Source of the DNA: Ga0077527 sp038316355
GTDB taxonomy: Bacteria > Pseudomonadota > Gammaproteobacteria > Burkholderiales > SG8-41
Length of the DNA: 64,000 bases
Direction: 5' to 3'
Assembly (NCBI GenBank): GCA_038316355.1
Contig: JBBQAO010000008.1
Span: 13,631-77,630, forward strand
In this document: piece after piece, positions 43,526 to 53,127 of the stretch
Position numbering within the stretch: the first letter of the stretch is position 1
Layout: every line of letters begins with the position of its first letter
The notes under the pieces: model-generated
What the model was told of the DNA's origin: nothing
Databases searched by the model: none
What the model saw: the letters and a program-made list of their open reading frames with translations, nothing else
Translations under genes and position numbers: made by a program

Positions 43526-44392
43526 TTACCGCTCAGGCAGGGGAATGAATTCGGTTTCGCCGGGGACACCGGGGAAACGCTGCTCGCGCCAGCGGTTGCG
43601 TGCGTCCTCGATCAGTTCCTTGCTGCTGGCGACAAAATTCCAGTGAATGAAGCGGTCGCCGTCCATAGCCGCACCGCCGAAAGCCATGATGCGTGCGGCG
43701 GAAGCTGTGGTGACCGGGATCGGCACGCCGGGTTCAAATACCGCAACCGTTTGTGGTGCTACCGTTGTACCTGCGACGGCAACTTCACCGTCGACCACGT
43801 AAATCGCACGCTCGGCGTGTTCGGCCGGCAGCGCAAACTGCGCTGCACCACTGGTGGTGATGGCGGCATAGAACATCGGCGAAAAAGTTTTCACCGGCGC
43901 CTGCAATCCCCAGCCCGAACCGGCGATCAGGCGCAGTTCTGCATTTGGCCATTGTCTGACCGGCAACGTGGCGGCAGGATGGTGCACAAATGCCGGATCG
44001 GTGTTTTCATCGACTTTGGGCAGTGCAATCCAGGTCTGGATGCCATGCAGGCCGCGTACCTGATTGCGTTCGTCATCGGGGCTGCGCTCGGAATGTACGA
44101 TGCCATGGCCGGCGGTCATCCAGTTGACGTCGCCGGGGGTGATGCGTTGTTCATAACCGAGGCTGTCGCGATGCATGATCGCGCCCTCGAACAGATAGGT
44201 CACCGTCGCCAGGCCGATGTGCGGGTGCGGCCGCACGTCGACGGCACGGCCGGGTTCGAAAGCTACCGGACCCATGTGATCGAAAAAAATGAACGGGCCG
44301 ATCATCTTGCGCGTAGCCGCGGGCAGCAGGCGCCGCACCACAAAACCTTCGCCGAGGTCCTTGGTATGCGCTTTTAATGTCTGACTGATCAT
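43526..44392 (-). CDS. Pirin-family protein
   Basis: A 288-residue bicupin. The pirin metal motif is RPHPHIGLATVTYLFEG with the later GHGIVHSE, giving three histidines and a glutamate for iron. A C-terminal half from about residue 165 carries the second cupin. Pirins may have quercetinase or redox-sensor activity. The stop codon of the META-domain gene upstream overlaps this start (ATGA), indicating coupling. Confidence 0.92.
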   Translation of the reverse strand: MISQTLKAHTKDLGEGFVVRRLLPAATRKMIGPFIFFDHMGPVAFEPGRAVDVRPHPHIGLATVTYLFEGAIMHRDSLGYEQRITPGDVNWMTAGHGIVHSERSPDDERNQVRGLHGIQTWIALPKVDENTDPAFVHHPAATLPVRQWPNAELRLIAGSGWGLQAPVKTFSPMFYAAITTSGAAQFALPAEHAERAIYVVDGEVAVAGTTVAPQTVAVFEPGVPIPVTTASAARIMAFGGAAMDGDRFIHWNFVASSKELIEDARNRWREQRFPGVPGETEFIPLPER

Positions 44393-44844
44393 GGTTGTGG
44401 TTTGGCTGCGGGTTTTTCAGCCGTTTTTTCAGTACTACGGCGGAAACCTGCGCTGTCATCCCCGGCGACGAGGGTCAGGGTATTGCCTTCAATGCGGAAA
44501 GACGGCTGCGCCTGCAGCAGTTTGAAATAACGGTTCTCGAAACTGCCAAGAGGCTCCAGGCAGGCGCGGCGCGTGCTTGCCATTGGGCCCACGAGCATTT
44601 TTCCGTCGACGGCATTCGCCGCACCGACACCGGAGTTGCAGCCGCTGAACGCCGATATGCGCCCGTCGCGGAACTGCAGTGTCGCCCGTGCAGTGCCGGG
44701 CATGTGGTTGATATCAATAAAACTGGCCATGGTTATTTCCCATTGGCCTTCCGGCAGCGTAGCCGGCGTAATCAAAGTTGCGCAGGACGCGCCGGCGATG
44801 GAGACGGCAGCGCACACCAGTTTCAGGCTGAGGGCTGGTGACAT
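44389..44844 (-). CDS. META-domain (HslJ-like) secreted protein
   Basis: A 151-residue exported protein: signal sequence ending ASCATL (poor lipobox, so lipidation is uncertain), then a META/HslJ-like domain with GCNSGVGAANAVDGKMLVG and ASTRRACLEPLGSFENRYFKLL, where the conserved GCN and MACxx-type region are visible, and a charged tail rich in Lys/Pro. Role unknown. It is upstream of pirin and 4 bp overlaps it. Confidence 0.82.
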   Translation of the reverse strand: MSPALSLKLVCAAVSIAGASCATLITPATLPEGQWEITMASFIDINHMPGTARATLQFRDGRISAFSGCNSGVGAANAVDGKMLVGPMASTRRACLEPLGSFENRYFKLLQAQPSFRIEGNTLTLVAGDDSAGFRRSTEKTAEKPAAKPQP

Positions 44845-44910
44845 GGCTTCAGGTGACAGTGCAGAAGAGGTTTGATTATAGACCGCGCTGATGTTGTGGA
44901 ATGAACGTTA

Positions 44911-47900
44911 TCACGCACTGCGTTCACGCAGGAATTCACCGAGAATGCGCGCGGTATGCGAACGCGCGGATTTTTTGCCGATCTGCGCCGCCGGCCCTTC
45001 GGCAACGATACGACCGCCGCCGTCGCCGCCTTCGGGTCCGAGGTCAATGATCCAGTCGGCTTCGGCCATGACGTCGAGGTTGTGCTCGATCACCACCACT
45101 GAATTGCCGGCGTCGACCAGCCGGTGCAGCACATGGATCAGTTTCTCGACATCGGCCATGTGCAGGCCGACGGTCGGTTCGTCGAGCACATACAGAGTGT
45201 TTTTCTGTGCGCCGGAAAAACCGGGCAGACCACCGCCCGCCCTCCTCCCTGACCCTGCTCCCAGGGGGAGAAGGGAAACATCTGCCTCCCCTCTCCCTTG
45301 GGGAGAGGGGGCGGTGGTGAGGGATTGACGCACCTTGGCCAGTTCGGTGACCAGCTTGATGCGCTGTGCTTCGCCACCCGAGAGTGTCGGACTCTGCTGG
45401 CCCAGCGTCAGGTAACCGAGGCCGACGTCCTGCAGCAGACGCAGCGTGTGATGGATCGCGGGATGCGCGGCGAAAAACCCGACGGCATCATCGATGCTCA
45501 GTGCCAGCACATCGCCGATGGATTTTTCTTTGAAGCGCACCGCCAGGGTTTCAGTATCAAAGCGTGCGCCGCCGCAGACATCGCAGAGCACCTTCACGTC
45601 GGGCAGGAAACTCATTTCGATTTTCTGCACGCCCTGGCCTTCGCAGGCTTCGCAGCGGCCGCCCTTGGTGTTGAATGAGAAGCGGCTCGCGGTGTAACCG
45701 CGCATGCGCGCTTCCGGCGTTTCTGCATACAGGCGACGGATGGTGTCCCAGAAGCCGACATAGGTGGCAGGGCATGAACGCGGCGTTTTGCCGATGGGCG
45801 TCTGGTCGACCTCCAGCACACGACCGACAGCTTCCCAGCCTGTAATAGAAATACAACCTATTGTTTTTATTGATGAATTTGACTTGTTATTGACCAGGCG
45901 TGCGAGATTGGCATGCAACACATCACGCGCCAGCGTCGATTTGCCCGAGCCAGACACGCCCGTGATCACCGTCAATCGACCCAGCGGTACGCGTGCGGTG
46001 ACGCGCTGCAGGTTATGCAACTGTGCTTCGCGCACAAACAGCGACGGTGTGTTGCTGTCGACGCGCCGCGGCGGATGCAGCGGATGTTGCAAGGGTTTCG
46101 CCAGCAGGCGTCCGGTCACCGATTGCGGATTACGCCGCAGTTCGGCGGCAGTGCCTGCGGCCACGACATGGCCGCCAAGGCGCCCCGCACCGGGGCCGAG
46201 ATCAATCACGTGGTCAGCGCGACGGATGGTGTCTTCATCGTGTTCGACGACAATCAGGGTATTACCTTTTGCCTGCAGTTTTGCCAGCGTGTCGAGCAAA
46301 ATGCGATTGTCGCGCGGATGCAGACCGATGGTTGGTTCATCGAGTATGTAGGCGACGCCGCGCAAGTTCGATCCGAGTTGCGCCGCGAGCCGGATGCGCT
46401 GTGCTTCGCCACCGGACAAGGTCGGGGCTGCGCGGTCGAGTGCCAGATAACCCAGTCCGACTTCATCGAGAAAACTCAGCCGGCCGCGGATCTCCGTGAC
46501 GATGTCGCGCGCAATCGCCGCTTCACGGCCGCTGAACGACACATCGGTGAATTCACGCGCGAGTTTCGCCACCGGCAGCGCGGCCAGCGCGGCAATCGAA
46601 CGTTTGCGGTAGCGCACTGCCAGCGCGATTGGATTCAAGCGTTTGCCGTCGCAGGTCGGGCAGGGTTCGTCGACTTCCAGCCAGTTCAACCAGGAATCCA
46701 GCACATGTTCCTCGGTGCCGGTTTTTTCGCGTTCTTCATCCCAGTCAATTTTTTCCAGCGTCAGCCCGGTACCGAAACAGGACGGACACCAGCCGTGTTT
46801 GGAGTTGTACGAAAACAGCCGCGGATCGAGTTCGGGAAAACTCTTGTTGCAGGACGGGCAGGCGCGTTTTACCGAAAACACGGTTTCAGTCAGTTTGATG
46901 CGGCGCGCATCCTTTTTCGCCATTGCGTCGGCCAGTGTGTCGAGACCACCCAGCACCTGCACGATGCCTTTGCCGTGTTCGAGTGCAGCGGCCAGGCCGG
47001 CGCGCAATGCGGCTTCATTTTCCGGCGTGACGCGGATATCGGCGACCGGCAGCTCGATGCTGTGTTCCTTGAATCGTGCCAGTCGCGGCCACGGCGAGGT
47101 CGGGATGAATTCGCCGTCCACTCGCAGGTGGGTGTGGCCCTTGCCTGCGGCCCATTTCGCGAGGTCGGTGTAGTAGCCCTTGCGGTTGACCACCAGCGGC
47201 GCCAGCAGGCCGATGCGGTCGTTACGGTACTGCGTCATGATGCGCGCAGTGATCTGGTCGATGCTCTGCGGCTCGATTGCGACATCGCAGTCCGGACAGT
47301 ACTGGGTGCCGAGCTTGACGTAGAGCAGGCGCAGGAAATGGTAAATCTCGGTGAGTGTGGCCACCGTGCTGCGTCGTCCGCCGCGGCTGGTGCGCTGTTC
47401 GATGGCGACGGTCGGCGGAATGCCGTAAATCGCATCGACGTCGGGGCGCGCCGCCGCCTGTACAAACTGGCGCGCGTAAGCGTTCAGCGATTCAAGATAT
47501 CGTCGTTGTCCTTCGGCGAACACGATGTCGAAGGCCAACGTCGATTTGCCGCTGCCCGATACTCCGGTGACCACCGTGAATTTGCCGCGCGGGATATCGA
47601 CACTGATGTTTTTCAGGTTGTGTTCACGGGCGTGGCTGACGCTGATGTTGTTGCCGTTGCGCGATGGCGTCGCGGGCAGCGGTTGCGGCACGACCGGCGC
47701 GCCCAGCGCAGCGGCGTAGTCACGCAGTGCCTTGCCGGTATGGGATGACGTATGTGCGGTCACGGTATCCGGCGTCCCCGTGCACATCAGTTCACCACCC
47801 GCATCGCCACCTTCGGGGCCGAGGTCGATGATCCAGTCTGCGGCGCGGATCACTTCGAGGTTGTGCTCAATGACAATCAGCGAATGCCCGGCGGCGATCA

Positions 47901-50637
47901 ACTTGCGGAATGCACCCAGCAGTTTGCGCACATCGTCGAAATGCAGCCCGGTGGTTGGTTCATCAAACAGGAACAGCGTGCCTTTTTTCCCTACAGCATT
48001 GCGTCCGGCCTGCGCCGCTTCAGCAAGGAAGCCGGCGAGTTTCAAACGTTGTGCTTCGCCGCCCGAAAGGGTTGGTACCGGCTGGCCCAGCTTCAGGTAG
48101 TCGAGGCCGACATCGGTCAGCGGCTGCAGCACGCGCGCAATGTCCGGTGCGTGGTTGAAAAAATCCAGTGCGTCGGCGACGGTCAGCTCGAGTACATCGG
48201 CAATCGATTTGCCGTCGACGGTGATTTCCAGCACCTCGGCGCGGTAACGCCGGCCGTCGCAGTCCGGGCAGCGCAGATAGACGTCGGACAGGAACTGCAT
48301 CTCCACGTGTTCGAAACCATTCCCGCTGCAGGTCGGGCAGCGTCCGGTGCCAGAATTAAAGCTGAAGGTGCCTGCGGTGTAGCCGCGCGACTGCGCCAGT
48401 GGCGCCGACGAGAAGCGGCTGCGGATGGCATCAAAGGCGCCGACGTAACTGGCCGGATTCGAGCGCGTGGTGCGGCCGATCGACGACTGGTCGACCATCA
48501 CCACATCGCCGACGTGATCCGCGCCATAGAGCCCGTTGTGTTTACCCGGCGCTTCGGTCGGTTTGCCCAGCGCCTTGCGCAGCGCGGCGTACAACACATC
48601 CTGCACCAGTGTTGATTTGCCCGAGCCCGAGACACCGGTGATGCAGGTCAGCCGCCCCAGCGGGAAATCGACATCAACGTTTTTCAGATTGTGTTCGGTT
48701 ACGCCGCGCAGCCGCAATTGCGGTGTGTTTTTGGTCGGCGTGCGGGCTGCCTCTGCACCCGCAGTACGCAATTCACCCGACAGATAACGGCCGGTGATTG
48801 AATCCTTGGTCGCCATGATCCGCGCCGGAGTGTCGAAGCCGACAATTTCGCCGCCGCGCGAGCCGGGGCCCGGGCCGATGTCGAGGATGCGGTCTGCCGC
48901 GAGCATCACCTGCGGATCGTGCTCCACCACCACCAGCGAATTGCCGGCGTTGCGCAGCTTGTGCATGACGCCGATGACGCGGCCCATGTCGCGCGGATGC
49001 AGGCCGATCGACGGCTCATCCAGCACAAATAGCGTGTTGACCAGCGAGGTGCCCAGAGCTGTCGTCAGGTTGATCCGTTGCACTTCGCCGCCGGACAGGG
49101 TGCGCGACTGGCGGTCCAGCGTCAGATAGCCGAGTCCGACCTGGTTCAGATATTCAAGCCGGGTACGGATTTCACCGACCAGCATGTCGGTGGCTTCATC
49201 CAGCGCTGCCGGCAGTTTCAAGTCAGCGAAAAACATTTTGGTGCGCTCCAGCGGCAGCAGCACCACGTCGTGCAATGTCAGGCCGGGCAGGGCAGTGAGT
49301 ACTTCATCCGTGTAATTCACGCCCAGCGGTTTGTAGCGGGTGCGCTTATTTTTCCCGTCTTCCAGTGCGTGGCGGGCATTTTCTGCTGACCCGACCCGCC
49401 ACAGCAGTGCATCGGTTTTCAACCGTGCGCCGCCGCAGGCCGTGCACTCGGTATAAGCGCGGTACTTCGACAGCAGCACGCGCACATGCATTTTGTACGA
49501 CTTGGTTTCCAGCCATTTGAAAAAACGTCCGACGCCGTACCACACGCCGGGCCAGGATTTTTTCCAGCTCACCCATTCCGGTTCGCCGTCGAGCACCCAG
49601 CGTTTTTCCTTTGCCGACATTTCCCGCCACGGTGTGTCAACCGGGATGCCGCGCAGGCGCGCGTATTTCATCAGGTCGTCCTGGCATTCCTTGTTCGACG
49701 GCGTCTGCCAAGGGCGCACCGCGCCGTCGCGCAGTGATTTGGCTTCATCCGGAATCACCAGCCCGAAGTCGAGGCCGATGACCCGGCCGAAACCGCGGCA
49801 GGTATCGCAGGCGCCCAGCGGAGAGTTGAACGAAAACAGGCTGGGGTTCGGCTCGGCGTAAGAGATGTCGCATTCGGCACAGTGCAGATTTGACGAATAC
49901 CGCCATACCGTGCCACTGCTGGCACCAGCGTTGTCTGTCGACAGCACATGTATGTTGACGCGACCCTGTCCGACTTTCAGTGCGGCTTCCAGCGCCTCAA
50001 CCACGCGCGCGCGCTCCGCAGTGCCGGCGCGCAACCGGTCCTGCACCACTTCGAAATGATCTTTGCTTTCATCCAGGAAGCGTGTGTAACCCTGCGCGGT
50101 GAGCAGCGCCTTGACTTCGTCGGCTTTGAAATTCGCCGGCACCGGCACCGGGAAGGCGATTGCCAGCCGCGGATCGCCGGCATCTTTGGCGCGTGCCGTC
50201 ATCGCATCAAATATCGTCTGCGGCGTATCGCGCACCACCTGCGCGCCGCAATTCCTGCAATGCAGATGCGCAGCGCGGGCAAACAACAGCTTCAGGTGAT
50301 CGTTCAGTTCCGTCATCGTGCCCACGGTTGAGCGCGATGTGCGCACCGGATTGACCTGATCGATGGCAATGGCGGGCGGAATGCCCTCAATGCTGTCGAC
50401 CTGTGGCCGGTCCTGGCGGTCGAGGAACTGGCGCGCGTACGGCGAAAAAGTCTCGACATAACGGCGCTGGCCCTCGGCGTACAGCGTATCGAATACCAGC
50501 GAGGATTTACCGCTGCCCGATACGCCGGTGACGACGATCAGTTCATTGAGCGGAATGTCCAGGGACAGGTTTTTCAGGTTGTTCTGGCGCGCGCCGCGGA
50601 TGACGATGCGGTCGCTGCCAAGTTCGGGCGTATTCAT
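44911..50637 (-). CDS. uvrA: Tandem double-length UvrA (excinuclease ABC subunit A)
   Basis: DNA damage sensor ATPase of nucleotide excision repair. The 1,908-residue product is two UvrA proteins in one chain, joined near residue 970: four Walker A loops GVSGSGKS (about residues 38, 666, 1026 and 1559), two copies of the zinc-finger sets (CPTCSGNGFEH and CEACEGQGVQK), and LSGGEAQR signatures in both halves. Other bacteria encode UvrA of about 940 residues. Two repeat-derived inserts, NNKSNSSIKTIGCISITG near 1582-1600 and a Gly/Pro-rich block near 1770-1805, lie in loops of the last quarter. Confidence 0.95.
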   Translation of the reverse strand: MNTPELGSDRIVIRGARQNNLKNLSLDIPLNELIVVTGVSGSGKSSLVFDTLYAEGQRRYVETFSPYARQFLDRQDRPQVDSIEGIPPAIAIDQVNPVRTSRSTVGTMTELNDHLKLLFARAAHLHCRNCGAQVVRDTPQTIFDAMTARAKDAGDPRLAIAFPVPVPANFKADEVKALLTAQGYTRFLDESKDHFEVVQDRLRAGTAERARVVEALEAALKVGQGRVNIHVLSTDNAGASSGTVWRYSSNLHCAECDISYAEPNPSLFSFNSPLGACDTCRGFGRVIGLDFGLVIPDEAKSLRDGAVRPWQTPSNKECQDDLMKYARLRGIPVDTPWREMSAKEKRWVLDGEPEWVSWKKSWPGVWYGVGRFFKWLETKSYKMHVRVLLSKYRAYTECTACGGARLKTDALLWRVGSAENARHALEDGKNKRTRYKPLGVNYTDEVLTALPGLTLHDVVLLPLERTKMFFADLKLPAALDEATDMLVGEIRTRLEYLNQVGLGYLTLDRQSRTLSGGEVQRINLTTALGTSLVNTLFVLDEPSIGLHPRDMGRVIGVMHKLRNAGNSLVVVEHDPQVMLAADRILDIGPGPGSRGGEIVGFDTPARIMATKDSITGRYLSGELRTAGAEAARTPTKNTPQLRLRGVTEHNLKNVDVDFPLGRLTCITGVSGSGKSTLVQDVLYAALRKALGKPTEAPGKHNGLYGADHVGDVVMVDQSSIGRTTRSNPASYVGAFDAIRSRFSSAPLAQSRGYTAGTFSFNSGTGRCPTCSGNGFEHVEMQFLSDVYLRCPDCDGRRYRAEVLEITVDGKSIADVLELTVADALDFFNHAPDIARVLQPLTDVGLDYLKLGQPVPTLSGGEAQRLKLAGFLAEAAQAGRNAVGKKGTLFLFDEPTTGLHFDDVRKLLGAFRKLIAAGHSLIVIEHNLEVIRAADWIIDLGPEGGDAGGELMCTGTPDTVTAHTSSHTGKALRDYAAALGAPVVPQPLPATPSRNGNNISVSHAREHNLKNISVDIPRGKFTVVTGVSGSGKSTLAFDIVFAEGQRRYLESLNAYARQFVQAAARPDVDAIYGIPPTVAIEQRTSRGGRRSTVATLTEIYHFLRLLYVKLGTQYCPDCDVAIEPQSIDQITARIMTQYRNDRIGLLAPLVVNRKGYYTDLAKWAAGKGHTHLRVDGEFIPTSPWPRLARFKEHSIELPVADIRVTPENEAALRAGLAAALEHGKGIVQVLGGLDTLADAMAKKDARRIKLTETVFSVKRACPSCNKSFPELDPRLFSYNSKHGWCPSCFGTGLTLEKIDWDEEREKTGTEEHVLDSWLNWLEVDEPCPTCDGKRLNPIALAVRYRKRSIAALAALPVAKLAREFTDVSFSGREAAIARDIVTEIRGRLSFLDEVGLGYLALDRAAPTLSGGEAQRIRLAAQLGSNLRGVAYILDEPTIGLHPRDNRILLDTLAKLQAKGNTLIVVEHDEDTIRRADHVIDLGPGAGRLGGHVVAAGTAAELRRNPQSVTGRLLAKPLQHPLHPPRRVDSNTPSLFVREAQLHNLQRVTARVPLGRLTVITGVSGSGKSTLARDVLHANLARLVNNKSNSSIKTIGCISITGWEAVGRVLEVDQTPIGKTPRSCPATYVGFWDTIRRLYAETPEARMRGYTASRFSFNTKGGRCEACEGQGVQKIEMSFLPDVKVLCDVCGGARFDTETLAVRFKEKSIGDVLALSIDDAVGFFAAHPAIHHTLRLLQDVGLGYLTLGQQSPTLSGGEAQRIKLVTELAKVRQSLTTAPSPQGRGEADVSLLPLGAGSGRRAGGGLPGFSGAQKNTLYVLDEPTVGLHMADVEKLIHVLHRLVDAGNSVVVIEHNLDVMAEADWIIDLGPEGGDGGGRIVAEGPAAQIGKKSARSHTARILGEFLRERSA
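45230..45317. repeat. REP-like element inside uvrA
   Basis: Bounded by inverted CCACCGCCC (45230-45238) and GGGCGGTGG (45309-45317), with an internal perfect 10-bp hairpin CCCCTCTCCC-tt-GGGGAGAGGG (45288-45309). In the uvrA frame it encodes roughly TTAPSPQGRG...GRRAGGG. The same CCCTC-type pattern occurs between lnt and corC at 2141-2246. Confidence 0.8.
45847..45880 (-). repeat. Dispersed AT-rich element, copy 4, inside uvrA
   Basis: On the minus strand it contains the exact core ATCAATAAAAACAA (45861-45874), followed by TAGGTTGTATTTCTATT. It is read in frame as part of SSIKTIGCISI. It is the only copy in coding DNA. Confidence 0.8.
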
Positions 50638-50767
50638 GCGCGGGGAAGGGGCATCCAGAAGTTGTGGCGGGCGACGCGATTGCGGGCGATGCCCCGATTA
50701 CGCCCGCAAAAAATCGAATTGCGATTGTAGCGGTTTTACCTGCGACTGAGACCGCCGGTGACCGTGC

Positions 50768-51718
50768 TCACGTGAGCTTCATTCCGGGATCCACGCTGAA
50801 GTCGAGCCCGGCGCCCGGACGTCGTACCAGCGTACCGCGCTGTCCGAGCAGTATTGCGGCAGCGTCATCCAGCTGGCCGATGCCGGAATAGCTGCCGCCG
50901 GATTCGACGAAGCGGCATGCCGCCTCGACTTTGGGTTTCATCGTGTTCGCAGCGAAGTCCAATCCCCGCAATTCTTCCACCGTGGTGTCGCGGATCATAT
51001 TTGCATCCTTCCCGTGCCAGTTGCGGTAGACCGCATCGACATTGGTCAGCAACAGCAGGGCATCAGCGCCGATCTGGTGTGCAAGAAGCGCGGCAGAGAG
51101 GTCTTTGTCGATGACCGCCTCGACCCCGCTCACCACGCCCTCCGCGGATACCGTGACCGGAATGCCGCCACCCCCCGCGCAGATCACCAGCACCCCCGCC
51201 TTGAACAACAGTCGGATCGCCGGCAGCTCCAGGATGCGTAACGGTTCGGGGGAAGGCACCACGCGCCGCCATTTGGCGCCTTCAGCAGCAATTTTCCAGT
51301 CGTGGGCATCGGCGAGGCGCTCGGCATCCTGTTGCTCCAGCGGCGGGCCGATCATCTTGGCAGGATGGCGGAACGTGGCATCAAGGCGGTTGACTTCAAC
51401 CTGCGTCAACAGCGTGACAATATGGCGCTTCGGCAGCAGGCTGCGCAGCTCGCGCTCGATCTGATAGCCGATCATGCCCTCGGTACCAGCCCCGAGCACG
51501 TCCAGCGGATAGGGTTCGATTCCCGCGTAGGCGTCGCCCTGCATCGCCAGCAGGCCCACCTGCGGACCGCTGCCGTGAGTGACAATGACCTCATGGGTGC
51601 GGGAGATTACCGCGATGGCCGCCGCGGCACGCGCGACGTTCCGTTTTTGCACGTCTGCGTCCAGTGATTCGCCGGTTCTGGCCAGTGCGCTGCCGCCGAG
51701 AGCAACGACGATTTTCAT
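50768..51718 (-). CDS. arcC: Carbamate kinase
   Basis: Converts ADP plus carbamoyl phosphate to ATP, ammonia and CO2. The 316-residue product carries KIVVALGGSALARTGE, VIVTHGSGPQVGLLAMQ, MIGYQIERELRS, VICAGGGGIPV and VIDKDLSAALLAHQI, the conserved amino-acid kinase motifs. Arginine deiminase or catabolic carbamoyltransferase genes are not adjacent, so the carbamoyl source is unknown. It shares the strand with uvrA, 130 bp apart. Confidence 0.94.
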   Translation of the reverse strand: MKIVVALGGSALARTGESLDADVQKRNVARAAAAIAVISRTHEVIVTHGSGPQVGLLAMQGDAYAGIEPYPLDVLGAGTEGMIGYQIERELRSLLPKRHIVTLLTQVEVNRLDATFRHPAKMIGPPLEQQDAERLADAHDWKIAAEGAKWRRVVPSPEPLRILELPAIRLLFKAGVLVICAGGGGIPVTVSAEGVVSGVEAVIDKDLSAALLAHQIGADALLLLTNVDAVYRNWHGKDANMIRDTTVEELRGLDFAANTMKPKVEAACRFVESGGSYSGIGQLDDAAAILLGQRGTLVRRPGAGLDFSVDPGMKLT

Positions 51719-51894
51719 GATGACTCCTTCATTGGCAGGTCAGGCCGCCGCCCATACGGCAGACCCAGATGTTCACCAAGGATGATACGCAGGTCATCGC
51801 ACCCGGGTTTGTTCTGTATCAAAATTCTTGTTCCGGTCGGGGCGTCGATCCGGGAAATTGCCGGGTTAAGATGCGGGTCGAGGGAGGAGCACAC

Positions 51895-52929
51895 ATGAAG
51901 GCGATGTTGTTAAAAGGTAAAAATCAGCCCCTTGTGCTGGACAATGTGCCCGATCCGGTGCCGGGTCCGGGCGAAGCCGTGGCCCGTGTTCTCGCCTGCG
52001 GGGCAGGACTCACGGTTCATCATGCCCGCGCCGGTCGTGTGCCCATCCAGTATCCGCGCATTCTCGGCCATGAAATCACTGCCGAGATTGTCGCCACCGG
52101 CGCCGGTGTGACCAGCCTCAAGTCCGGTGATGCTGTGACGGCGTATTTTTATCTGACCTGCGGCCATTGCTACTGGTGCCGTATCAACCGCGAAACCCTG
52201 TGCGACAACTTCGGCGGCTTTGTCGGACGCGAAATAGACGGTGGTTACGCCGAATACATCAAGCTGCCGGCGGCGAATTTCATCAAATTGCCCGAAGGCA
52301 TGGACTGGAAAAAACATCCCGCCGAAATCGGTGTGATCTGCGATGCCATCGCCACGCCGCTCAAGGTCACGCGCAAGGCCCGGGTCACGCCCTCGGATAC
52401 CGTCGCGGTGATCGGCGCCGGCGGCGGGCTGGGCGTGCACATGCTGATGGTGTCGCGCTGGGCACATGCGCGCAAAGTGATTGCCGTGGATACCCGGGCG
52501 GCGAAGTTCGAAACCTGCCTCAAGGCGGGCGCCGATGCCGCCATCGATGCCACTGACGGCAAAGTCAGCCAGCAATTGCAGGAAATGACCGCCGGTCGCG
52601 GCGTTGACGTCGTATTCGATTTCATTTGCAGCAAACAATCGATTGAATCTGCCATTGGCGGGCTCAACAAGGGCGGCCGGCTGGTGCTGTTGGCGGGCAA
52701 CGGTGAGCGTTTTGATGCCGACGGGCCTGCGATCATGCGCAAGGAAATCGAAGTCATGGGCAGCCGTTATGCGACCAAGCAGGAAGTCATGGAGTCGCTG
52801 GAACTGGTGGCACGCGGAGACCTGTGGCCGCTGGTGACTGAGAAAGTGCCGCTGGCTGAAGCCGAAGCTGTTCACCAGCGGTTGGAAAATGGATCGATCG
52901 CCGGGCGGGCGGCACTGCTGATGCAGTGA
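51895..52929 (+). CDS. Zinc-dependent medium-chain alcohol dehydrogenase
   Basis: A 344-residue MDR-family oxidoreductase. The start at 51895 follows GGGAGGAGC. The catalytic zinc site has the Cys of LACGAGL and GHE (about 58-60); the structural zinc has four cysteines in TCGHCYWCRINRETLC; the NAD motif is VAVIGAGGGLGVHML. Substrate unknown. It is the first plus-strand gene of the catabolic accessory block and is divergent from arcC. Confidence 0.92.
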   Translation: MKAMLLKGKNQPLVLDNVPDPVPGPGEAVARVLACGAGLTVHHARAGRVPIQYPRILGHEITAEIVATGAGVTSLKSGDAVTAYFYLTCGHCYWCRINRETLCDNFGGFVGREIDGGYAEYIKLPAANFIKLPEGMDWKKHPAEIGVICDAIATPLKVTRKARVTPSDTVAVIGAGGGLGVHMLMVSRWAHARKVIAVDTRAAKFETCLKAGADAAIDATDGKVSQQLQEMTAGRGVDVVFDFICSKQSIESAIGGLNKGGRLVLLAGNGERFDADGPAIMRKEIEVMGSRYATKQEVMESLELVARGDLWPLVTEKVPLAEAEAVHQRLENGSIAGRAALLMQ

Positions 52930-53001
52930 CAATGATTGAGTCGGCCGTGCGCGCAGCGCCCACCATATGCACTGCGCACACCTTGCAGTGCGCAGCGGGG
53001 C

Positions 53002-53038
53002 TATAATTTCGCGGCAAAAATGCGGCGCCTTGCGCCGC
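53002..53038 (+). promoter_or_regulatory. -10 box and hairpin upstream of Bug receptor gene
   Basis: TATAAT at 53002-53007 with no convincing -35 at ideal spacing, then a hairpin GCGGCGC (53022-53028) with GCGCCGC (53032-53038) around CTT, followed by a T-rich run (TTTGCGTTT). It looks like a terminator or attenuator placed just after a promoter and about 90 bp before the gene. Confidence 0.4.
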
Positions 53039-53127
53039 TTTGCGTTTCCAGCCGTGGTTCATGCATGCGGATCTCAGACATCCGCCGTCCGGTTGTGACT
53101 CACCCGTATTCGAAGAAAGGTTCTGCC

